Origin: Sebastes aleutianus
Taxonomy: Eukaryota; Chordata; Actinopteri; Perciformes; Sebastidae
DNA: 64,000 bases
Assembly (NCBI GenBank): GCA_916700875.1
Contig: CAKAKS010000032.1
Span: 14,852,129-14,916,128, forward strand
Reading direction: 5' to 3'
This document shows positions 12,901-24,900 of this stretch, piece by piece (position 1 is the first letter of the stretch; each line of letters starts with the position of its first letter). The position numbers and the translations under genes were made by a program. The notes below the pieces were generated by a model. It saw only the letters and a list, made by a program, of their open reading frames with translations, ran no database searches and had not been told where the DNA came from.

Positions 12901-15900
12901 GGGACTACTGTTATTGCAATAGACTCATATTAGACTTATATTTTAAGAAAAAACAGTCCCATGTGCCCAAATAATAGATATAGCATGATAAGAAAATGGC
13001 TGTATCTCAGACAGGAGCACAATCAAGAGTTTGGAATCTATGAACTCATAACAAGTTGAATATCACATACACTATATGCACGCATATGCAGTGTGTGAAA
13101 AATATTTCATAAGGAAAGCATTTAATAAACACAATGTTAGCTTTTTTGACTATTAATAAAAGTGTGATTTTTCATGTGATTTGCCCAAAGTATGTTCATA
13201 CCAAATTTCCAGACTTTTGACCAATCAGAGCAAAGGTTGTGGCATTTTTTTTCTTCCCATATTAGATATACTCTTTGGACACAAATTGGTTAAAAAAATA
13301 AAAATGACTTCATCATCATTATTATGCCTTAGCCTATGTAACAAACTGGGGGGCATGGACCTGGAAAGACAACCAGCCAAGGAGAGTTTAACTAAAGATA
13401 CTATTGAGTTGCATTATGGGAATTGTAGGATCTAGTGATCTGGCTGCTTGACTTATTATACTTGACACTAAATGTCAGAATATCTCGGCCTCTGCTGCTT
13501 TGATTTTGACAATTATTTTTATATTTAATTCATCTCTTGTAAGTCACCTAACATTATGGAAGTGCAATACTAAATCACTGTAGTGCCCCTTTAAATTCCT
13601 TATTTCAAGCAAATTGTAATTAAGGACTAACAAAATGATATGATGTCATTAATGCTTCTATTAAAGAGCATAACAGTGTAACATAATTAGTTGCACTGAA
13701 TATTTTGTGTCATTTTGCATAAATTCACCATATCGTGATACATATTGACCTTTCTTACTCATACATTGATTTCAGCCATATTACCCAGCCGTTTTATAGA
13801 TACATTATTGATATCATTACATGATATATTTAAGTTGTTAGGCTGTTCTATCTTTGTGAAATACCCAATGAATGCTTCTACTTGTTTGTATTATATCTTT
13901 TTAATTTTTCTAAATTATTTGGTGTGAAATTATCTTCCAAAAGAACCAATAGTCATCAACAAAGTATTACATTATTATAAATATTGAGGTAAATATAATA
14001 CATATTATTTCATTCTTTCAGTATTGCCCAGCCCTAATCCTTTTTTATAACTGACTATCAAAACAGTATAATGGAATCTGGGATGCCACAGCCTAATTTC
14101 CAGCCAGTCACCAAACCAGGCACTTCCTTGTCTTTCCTGCCTCATCCGGTGTGCGAAGAGGAAGCTGTCTGCTCGAACAGAGAGGAGGGTAAATAAGGGT
14201 CCCGGCGCTGCCGCTCAGACACCCCTCCTCCAGGAGAGAGCTCCAGTGCTCCAAGTGCGTGTAAAATTAATCACCACAATTCTGCTCAAACAATGCAGCC
14301 ACTGACATGACAATTTCTTCCAGAATGCCATCTTAATCTCCACCCAACACACAAAAAATTACAGGAAGAGGGAAAAAAAACAATTTGCAAAAATCCTGTG
14401 TTTATGCAATTCACTGAATGCCATTTTTATTGCTGCTTTTCCCAACAAAGTCATTAGGCACACACCAGTGATACATAAATGTTGCTGTATAGATTCCATT
14501 AACTAATTCTGGGTGAATTGTAATTGCCGAGTCTGATCCGTCTCCGTGCCTGGTGCCTTATTAAGACTGCCTGTGGTGGGTGAGGAATGTAATATTGACG
14601 TCCGAGGCAGACACAATCTCGGGCCCACGGGCGAAAGGAATATTAAACTGGTACTGTATTCTGCTGTCTATCTAGCCCTCCTCCCTCCTCCTCTCTATCC
14701 CCATCCCATAGCCAGTAATGAGGAAATAACATCTTCATTAGACATCTGTTTAACTGTATTAGAGGATGAGTCCTGGGGGAACCATTGGTCATGCTGAGGA
14801 TGGGGGGAGTAAAAGAGGTCTGTTGGACTACAATATGACGGATGAGATACTGCAGAAATGGAACAAAAGGTCCAGAGATTGGGGCCTTTTAAAAAGACAA
14901 ACTTAAAATTGTCTTCTGCATTTTCAGAGGGAAATAGGAATGGGTGTATTCTCTATTGCCACTTGGATGACGATTTTATCCGACCACAGCAGATGTGAGA
15001 GGGAGGGGCAGCTTTGCCACCTGCAGGGAGAGGTGAGAACATTACCCAACAAAACTCAGCTGTTTCTAAGATATCACAACTCACACTCAAAACAAAACTA
15101 CGCGAATGGCAGCAAAACAACGATCCCCCACACACATTGCTCCTGACATGACCCCAACAAGATGCACGCAACTCCACCCCTGTGGAAAAACAACCCACCT
15201 GAGCGGGAAGGGAAGGCGCCACCAGGACCATATGGTGACGGTCCTTATAAGGAGCTGGGGACGAAGCACAAGGCAGGCGATGGCACCACGCCCACCCTCT
15301 GGTCCACTGAGGTATCAGCTGTGCCACATGGGCCAGCTCTTGGCGGGGGAGCCTCTCGCAGGTGTGCATTTTGTTTCGAGGGCCGCCAGGGAAAAGGGGA
15401 GGCCGGGGCACGTTTGGTGCACTTCAACAGTCCTGTTATGTAATCATGTGATCAAACAAAAAGTGCTGATGACTGAGCGTTGCAAGGTTGTTTTTCTGCT
15501 CTGATGGCTGTCAGCGCGTTAACGTGTCTGCTCCTGGTTTCTCAGGATAAGCTCGGGAATGGAGAGAGATTCCTCGCAGGTAGCAGAGATTCAGAGCAGC
15601 TTTAGCAGATAAACTGTGAAACGAGAGAGCACAGAATGCCGAGCTGTCTGGATTATCCCGCTATGAAGGGTGCATTCCTCTAGAGACTCGCGGCTGAGGC
15701 CTTTAGCATTCCGCAGGCAAAATGTTTCTTTCTGTGAACCTCCGAGTGCAATCGATAGTAATTATCATTACGTCCACCATCCTCAAAGGCTTGTCAGGCC
15801 ATGGTGTGAAAACATAACAAGACATGCAATTTGGCCATCAAACCATATGATCAAGCCAAGAGAACTGTAATTGACAAATCAAAGGGAGGCTAAGTGCTAC

Positions 15901-18900
15901 ATTTAAACTTATGCAAGAGAGAGAAGTGGCTTCCAAGCCTATCAACTTACATTCCCCCACATTAAACACGGCAATCTGGCCGACTAATTTAAATTGATAC
16001 ATCAAAGGCTTGCCATGTTGGGTATACTCCAGATGAATTTCAAGGTCTTACAATTTACTATTTGAGAGAAACTGCCTTCAAGTACCCGTATTAACTTCAA
16101 TACATTTCGCCATCTGAAAATAATCACACAAAGCGATGATTTGTTTGGGGGGGAAAGTCTACTTCTCAGCTGATGCAAACCTTAAAAATGAGAAGTGGTG
16201 AAAAAGTTTATAAGGGCCTCAAAGGGACAAAATCAACAAAATACATCTCAGAACTCAGAAAAAGACACAGCAAACTGGCGTCACTGCAAGGACAGAGCAG
16301 GTACGAACGGGTGTCAACTGGTCAGTTTTGGCATTTCATCTGAGGGAGAGGCCTGGCCTGTGAATCCCTGCAGGGATGTGGCATGACATCTATGCCAGTC
16401 GTCTTGGTATGGTCAAAGCACCCAATGCCCTCTGTGCCAGAACTGAGAGGGAGGTCTTGACCATCCGGAAACCCCCCCCTTTCACCCTCTTCATCTTTTG
16501 CCCTCTCCAGTAACCCCTCACCAGGCAGAGTCTGCCAGCTGATCCACAGCCACAAGCTCATCCCAAACTAGGCCCTGAGCAGATAATGACTAAAACCTTT
16601 TATGCTTATTTTTCAAATGAAAGCGTAGATTATACGTTCATACTTAAGAGCTTATATGGTGTGACTGTGTACTCTGGCTGAAGTCCTCACTACCCATCAT
16701 CCCTTGTTGGGGAGTGGGTGGGGTTGGAGGTCCTCATAATGACTTTTTATTTGACCATAATCCAAAATTGGATCTAAATCCTCAGAGATTACAAACAGGG
16801 CTACAGTTAACATGTACACTGTGAGCCAAATATCAACCCAGACTGCATGGATATTTTCTGGCCTCAAAATAAATGTCTGGCCAAGAACGGAGTCCAATCC
16901 TCCAATTGACTGATAACTCGTCAAATGTATTAAGACTAGGGGAGGGGCAGTTCGGATACAAAGCCAAAAAGCCCCAAAGAAGCACAGTGTTCCTTCCCTT
17001 TCTTGTCGTCCTCTCTTTATTCTTTTACTGTCCTGTCCTGGGAAGAGTGGTTGAAGCTGGCAAGTTTTGATTCACCTCTGAGAAGCAGTAAGGCGAGGCA
17101 GGGTGTAAGGCTGATGCAGTCTGGGCTTAGGGCCAGTCCCCTGGGGAGCACTTCCTCCCAAACCCTGCCCCAATACTGCAGCAGGGCCGACCCTGTACCC
17201 TGACCTACTCCGGACCACCTGCCACCTAGCACGCACTAGCCAAGCACACAGGAAGTAAGCCCAGTGCTGAGCACCTGGGAACACACACAACTCCATTTTC
17301 ACCTGCTTTTCCCCCCCCACTATCACAGCCTGCCACGGTGTACAGCAGGAAGAAATTACATCATATTCAACAATTCCTATTCTGGAAGAGTAAATTAGAA
17401 GTATACGACATGCTTGGAAGTGCCCCGGTATGCATAAACAGTGACAAAAAGGAAAAATGTTGACACTAAGCTGCCGCCAACAATGCAATGTGGAAAATTA
17501 CTAAGATCAGCAAAAGGGTGATGTAAGGTAGTCCAGCCAACCACGGGAGATAAACACACACACAAAGAGGGAAGGGGTAAAATACTCCTTACATGATAGG
17601 GTCAGCAGCAGGCGAAACTGCAGGGTGGTAGATGGCAATGCAGAGACCGTAAACTGTCATGAGAGATGGTTGAAGCGAGGGGAGAGGGAGGAGCAGAGTT
17701 AGTGATCCTGTTCCTCTCAGACCCAGGAGGCAAGAAGGGGGGAGATAAGAAATCGTGCCATGTCAGGATTGGGAGCATGCTGGGCAGTGGGGGGGGCAGG
17801 AGAACAGGGACGTCAGGGTGGGGGTTGGAGGGCACGATAATTGTGATATACATACACACGCACGCTCACAACGGGTGGCTGATGGGTAAACAGGCAGGGC
17901 AGGGTGGTGGGAGGGAGGAGTGCGGCTGGGCTCTGCTGCTGAATACTGAACAGAGGATCAGGGACGACACTGCCAGTCTGTCAGGACCCAAAAATACCAC
18001 TCTCTGTTCCAGACAGCATCAAGATGCAAAACGTCAGTGAGGGAATGTTTGAAGACCCCCTCTACTCAAAAAAAATGTCTTTTCATTGTAACTTCCGTCA
18101 GATGTTTGACTTTTGCTATACAGATTGATCCATGAGCAGAGTTTGTCACCAGAAGGCTGCTGTCAGATTCCTCTGCTAGAGGGGGGAAAGCTAATCTGTG
18201 CTTTCCTGAAATCTAAGTTTGAGACATACACACACACGAGCACAATTTTGTGACATCTCATCTTGTGTAGATGCCAGTTATGAGAGAGAGCTAGACCACT
18301 TAAAATGTCCTGTCTGGGTATTATTTTAACTGAGGCACATTCATTATTGCAGTAATCGCAGAGCACAGGAATAACACAAATATGAATTGTGGAAAATGAC
18401 ATACCTGCAGACAGTAATGCAGAGGGCACCGCAAGCTGCAGCCCCCAGCAGGCTACTCATCAGGTTGACACTGTGGGCTGGAGAGAGTGTGGGCAGAAGA
18501 CACATAGCCAGACGAGCTAGTAGGGTAAAGACAGGGTATCCTGGAGGATGGGCCACCTGAGAACAAAATGGCAAAGTATGAAATCGAAAAACGCAATGAG
18601 AGAAACAGTCACAGCTTCAAGAGAACAGCATGGTAATGCCTCATTCAAGATGTGCGCTCGTGTGATGCTGTACTTTGTTTTGAAAAGACATAAGAGTGAA
18701 AAGAACAAAGGGATACAAAAGCCGGAGAATATAGGAAGTGACCACGAAGCAAGAGTGAAGCAGTGAGGATGGGTTATATTTACTAGCCCCCTCCGACTGA
18801 GTGGGAAATCTAGCTGCTCTTCTGCCCTCGGAAGATGTGCTGTAGAGCTGCAGTAATGGAAAAGCAAGACACATCCCGCCTGGCCTGACCGCAAAGTGAC

Positions 18901-21900
18901 TCTGCTATGATACCAGAGCCCTCCTCTCCCTCTCAACCTCCCTCTCTTCACTTCTTTTCCTCTGGCCTCTTCCCAAGGACAGTGCAGTTCCCTAGAGCCC
19001 GTGGTAGAGCACGTGGTGCTCTCCAGCCCCAGCCCCCAAACCACCTCCGAGCCGCAATCACTCTCGCCTGGGGGATCTCAGCAATCACAGCAATTAGCCG
19101 CTAAGTCTCCTCCACCCAGATAAGGGCTCAGTCATTAAACACAGACTCATTCCCTGGCACTGATAACACGAGCCATGCAGGCAAGGAGAAGGGGCAGCGC
19201 TTCAAATGAGCACAGAGCTGAAAGGTGAGAGTGCAACTACCTCGCCGCCGCCGGTCACCTCAGACACAGCAAAGGCAAACAAACATAGAAATAACTCCAC
19301 CCAAATCAGAGGGACGGTTTGGGAATAGAGCATGTAGGTCAGGAGAAGTCAGGAGCAGAAGAGAATAAGTAATAGTAGAGCATAAAAGAAAGACAAGATA
19401 GCAACTCAGCAGACAGCTTGGTGAACTTAGTGTTAGTGTCAGACAGGTAGGTAACGCCACCAAGGTGAGCATCAGTTAAGAGCATGTGGAGAAAGGACTG
19501 TGTGGCCAACAGGAGTGGACAGACATGCAGCAAAAGGACAGCTGGGGGACAAAGGCCACAGGGAGCATGGGGAAGAGGAACTGTGGAGCTCTGGGGATCA
19601 GAGGGGGGGCCAGCAGCCTGTGGCCCGGGGACGGCCTGCGAGGCCCTGGGGAGGCCTGAAAGGCAGACAGGCAGGCCACACGGACTGCAGCACTAACGGC
19701 AGGATTACTGGCATAGTGACACCGACACAGCCTCCCTAAAAGGATCACAGCAGCGTAATAAACTTTATTAAATAATAAAACTTATTATAACTGTTAACCC
19801 GATTTAGTTCATTCTTCGCGGCTTACACACACACACAAAAAAAGAGGGGTGGATATAATAAGCCTTATACCGTACATAAGGCAAAGCCTACAAAAGCCAT
19901 CGCCTTACCATTGACTTTAATTGGATTTGAAAAACGGGTTGCAAATTATAGCATTCTCTACTTGCAACTTAGTAAAATAAGTGTATAGAAAAGAAGGGGA
20001 AAAACCTGTGGACTGAAAGTAAATTAATCTGCTTTCTGCCCATGCTTAATTAAACTTCCTTAATGCTTATAAGAGTTAATGAGTGAATTGATTAAACAAT
20101 ACAGCTAATACTTACCCCCAGCTCACAAGCAGTGGTGATCAGCTCTCCTGTGGGAGAGAATGGGGGAGGAAATTAATGTAAACCCAATAATTATTATTAA
20201 GAGACAAGTCTGCTCCCAAAGTTTTCCCAAATCAAATACTTGCACTGGGGTTTTGCATTAATTTGCCAGGATCAAAACCTACAAATCTTCCCAGTGTGAC
20301 ATTTCCTAAGCGGCACGCTCATTCTCTTCATCTCTCGCTTCTCCCCTGATGCCTCCCTCCCCGTCTCCGGCACATACACACTGATATAAACACACACACA
20401 AGCCATTAGACTCCCTCTCCAGTGCTCTGTCACACAAAGACACACATATGCTGATCTGAGAATAATGCTTCCAGTCCCATCCTCCCCGTGCATCGGGGTC
20501 CTTTCCCTTCCTCTTTCTTCTGCCGCTCTACGTGCCGCTCTCCTGCTCCCACACTCCCAATGCCTCAATGTCTCGTTTAGTCCGTTGGGCACAAACAGAA
20601 AGGCAACGTTGGTGACAGTCACAGAATGAGGTAAGCTGTAAAAATAAGAGCCGGTTGCACAATTTTTTGACAAGCTCTGTGTGAGGCGCAGCACAAAGTG
20701 AAAAGAAAACCCCTAAAAGCTATTTGAGGAAGCTTTAATGTATCTGGGCACAAACCCATTTGTGCCAGAATACACCCAGAGCGTTTCAAATTATACAGAT
20801 TTCTCACCCAATGTTTGCATCTCCCACTCATGAAAATTGAAATTTGGTTCAGATTAAATGACATTGATAAATGTTTGGGTTCAAGACAGCTCCCTCTACT
20901 GGTACTGGATGGGTAGTCATCTCCTCCATCCAATACAGCCAATAAACCAGTGGCCTTGTTTCCTGCATCAGCACTGACGGGCTAGTCAGTCCATTACCAG
21001 CACACAAGCTTCGAGTAGGACGCAGTAAATCAATACACATAGCCTGAGAAACAAATTACATTAAAGAGGTAAACGTTTTTTTAATTATTTTAACCAAACA
21101 TTAAAAACATCAAAAGAGTAGAGGTGGTTATTTTCAATCCAAGCATCTATAAGTGAAATTACATGTTCAAAATAAACATTTTCAGATCGAGGACACGGGC
21201 CCCGATGCAGCACCAACCATTATAGAACAGAACGGCTGAGTTTCAGATGGCACTGGCTGCATCACATATTTTGCAACCTTGCCGATACAGTGAATTATTA
21301 TGCCTAAATTTCTGCCACATGAGGAGCCCTAACTCTTATCACTCTAATGGACCATGAAGTCAGAACTCCTCCACCTGCACGGCTTAAATGTTTTCTCAGC
21401 TCCATTTCACCTGGCATGAGCCGCCAGCTACCTGCCATCATTTTACATCACACTTTCTCATCCCTCATCGGTTTCTCAATTTCACTTATTTTCCCTCAGT
21501 AGTGGCACACTTTTACACCATTCAACACAGAAAAACTCAAACTAATACTGAGCCAAAACATCCATCTCGGTGCCACAGAGATGCAGTTCTGCAGCCCCAA
21601 TACTAAAAGGGAAAATATTGACTCAACGGGGTAGCAGCATGGGTGCCAAGAGTCTTTGTGATAGTGGAGCATGGGCACCCACACCAGTCTTCTCATAATC
21701 CCCATCATTTCCACACTCCACATTCCTAGACAACAGCGTACCCGCGGGGCTGTGCTCAAGCCTCTCCAGGGCACATCACACCTAAAGAGATTAGGACACA
21801 GAGACGGAGACCTGGAGAATTCGGAAGGGTGTTCAGCTGGCACTATCAGAGCGGGCATCCTGCACGGTCCCTAAACACTGTGGAGAAGGGGCTGGCCATT

Positions 21901-24900
21901 TTTTCAAAGGCCCCGTTCGCTCGACAGCAGCACAACCAGCAGGGCTACTCAGCGCTCCAATTGCCTGCTCTCTCTCCTCGTCTCTCCTCGCTCATATCTG
22001 GCCGAGCTTTTCACATGCTTTCATTCTGCAAAATGTGCATTTCCCTCCACAGCAGCTTGTATGCCAGAGCAGCGCAAACCTAACAAGCAGAGCCTTCATG
22101 CCCTCAAGTCCACATTTACAAGTTTGTAACCTTGCTATCACTTCTAAACACTGTTTGTAATTGTGCAAGGCAGTGCTTCATAAACTGCATTACAAGAATG
22201 TTGGAAAACACGTTGGCCTACAACATAGGAAGTTACTGAGCGAAATACATTTGGGTCCACTGTTATGGCTGGTTACAGAAGAGTGTAAATTAAATTTATG
22301 CATACACATATAATATTACATTTAAACAAACAAACCACATTATTTAAGGGCCGTCAACAATACTTTGTCATTACAAATGGCAGTGCCGTCAGTATTAGAA
22401 ATAATACAATACTATTTATTCAATAAATAGTATAAATCATATAATTATTGCAAATATGTAAGAGGGAGAACATTTTGACACAGTCATTAACTTTCCAATA
22501 AATTTATGAATAACAAAGTGCATGTGACTGAAATTAGGTGTGGGTCAAATGGGCAAAGTTAATAATACTGTGATAATTATCATTGCATAAACTCATGTTA
22601 ATCCACTGGGCCAAATTTGTTTTTGATCCTGATATCAGAGTATGATTAACAAACATTTTTAGATTTCAAAGAAGCCTTCTTATCACATCCTTTCAGTCAA
22701 AAGTAACACTGAATTCCTTCTAAAAAACATAATCTACCTTTCAAGACCCTTTCAAAACATTTATATAATAGAATAAATAAACTTAGTTGCCCCGTCAGGG
22801 CAGGAAATTATTTGTCGTACCAATAAAGACAATGAACACAGTGAACAAAATAAAAACACTATATACACACACTTCATCGATGACCACTTAAAATTCGGTG
22901 TATGTGCACAAAGTAAGTCTAATAAACTACAACAGAGGCTGTTCTTTCTTAGGAAGCTGAATCATTTTAGAGTTGAACGTTGTATTCTTCAAATGTTTTA
23001 CAATACTGTTTTGCAGAGCGTTCTGTCTTTCGGTCTGATTTGCACCTCTGGTAATATGCGTGCTCAAGATCATGTCAAACTGCAGCGCATGATCAAGACA
23101 ATAAGCAGGATCATTGGGATCAATCAGGTGTCTGCAGCACAGCTGTATAGGGACCTTATTCTAAAAAAAGCAGATCAGATCCTCAACGATCCTACCCATC
23201 CTCTCCATCAGAAATTCAAAAGGAGTAGCAGATTAAATAGCAGATTCCTGCAGAAAAAAATTAGAACAACGAGGTATAGCAAATATTTTGTGCCGACAGC
23301 AATTACACTTCTAAACGAGAGGTAAATAGGCTGTAGCCCACCCTATACTGTATACTGTTTTGGACGGTGTTTCTCTGTATACTAAGACTGTCGGATTGCA
23401 CTTTGCATAGAGCTTATATTTTATATTGTGGAGTGTGTATTTTTTATACCGGCAGTATTGTACAGGATGTTCTGCTAGTGTGTGTGTGTGTATGCTGGAG
23501 GGGGGAAGTGTGCATGGGATTGTGCTGTGCGCAGGATCCACGGAAGTGTGTGAGGTTTTTATATGTTGTTTTTATGAGACGTGTATATGACCACATGAAT
23601 TTCCCCTTGTGGGATAATAAAGTTGACCTTTGACCTTTGACAAATCATTAACGATAGAGAAATATATGTGCAAAGGTAGATATGGGTCTAACATATGAAA
23701 TTGTAATCTCACGGCATGGGGAAATTTTAAGAGTTGTTTTGTTCTTTATACTGACTGCACATGGAAACAAAGAACCTCTTCTATGTATTTTTTTCTTTAG
23801 CAGAAATGTTCGTCCAGCAGGTTGTAATGGAAAATTACTATGTATGTAGTGATGTCTATTTGTCCGACAGTGGAAAGTTATTAACTACTCTGTCTGCATG
23901 TCTCATGTAGTGGGAAAGTACTGAGTGTTGACTTTCTACTGAGACACTGTGTGAAACAATTCCTTATCTTTGTAAAACAACTCATTTTCCCACACTTCCC
24001 ATTGTAGATTTCTATATAATCACATTGTAATATTCTTCTGCAGACTCTGTGTGACTCTGTATAACCAGTGCCTCTTCTTATAGGAATAAAATACAACAAA
24101 GACATTTCATCTGTTTGAGATCTTGATTTCAACGTTCATTAGGACTCATCTAGGGAAATTGACAGAATTTCCATTACAAGGTATAACCTCAAATGCATTT
24201 ACTCTACATTTAACTCTGCCTTCAACATTCAATCAATAGCATATAGTAGACTGTAATAAGGGTGCTGGTGTGTGAACTATGTATGTTCTCAATGATGGAT
24301 GAAAGCTCTCTAAGAATATGTCTTACGTTTGCATATAAAATAAGATAAGTTAAGATATTCCTTTATTAGTCCCGCAGTGGGGAAATTCGCAGTGTACAGC
24401 AGCAAAGGGGATAATGCAAAAAACAAGATGCATCAGCTAACACAGTAAAAAAGAGCTAAATAAAAGTGTTACAAAATATGAACCATTTGAATAGAAGGAA
24501 GTATAAAAATAGGAGCAGTATATACAGTATTGACAATAAACAGGCTATTAACAAAATTGCACAAGGGGAAAATGATATTGCACAGTGAGAATGAAATGAA
24601 ATTCCACCTGAAAATATCAGGTTATTGTCAGTTTTTTGGTGTGTAAGTGGTCTACTGGGAGCAGTGCTGGTTGTGGAGTCTGACAGCTGCAGGAAGGAAG
24701 GACCTTAGTACACTTTGGGTGGAGCAGCCTGTCGCTGAAGGAGCTCTCCAGTGCTGAGATGGTGTCCTGCATGGGGTGGAAGTCATTCTCCATCATGGAT
24801 GACAGCCTAGCCATCATCCTCCTCTCTCCCACCACCTCCACTGTGTACATTTTTAAATCAATGTATTCGTGTTTATGTATGTTGTTTTGAAGAAGCATGC

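Noticed and set aside
12531..14036. Single 1.5 kb transposon
   Set aside because: Termini are inverted matches but no target duplication was found, so it was kept only as a repeat-bounded region.
14953..15504. Overlapping open frames of 132 and 152 codons on opposite strands
   Set aside because: Intronic in tmem260, no domain; opposite-strand overlap suggests chance.
18517..19044. 175-codon minus-strand open frame
   Set aside because: Its end overlaps tmem260 exon 3 in a shifted frame; the rest is intron.
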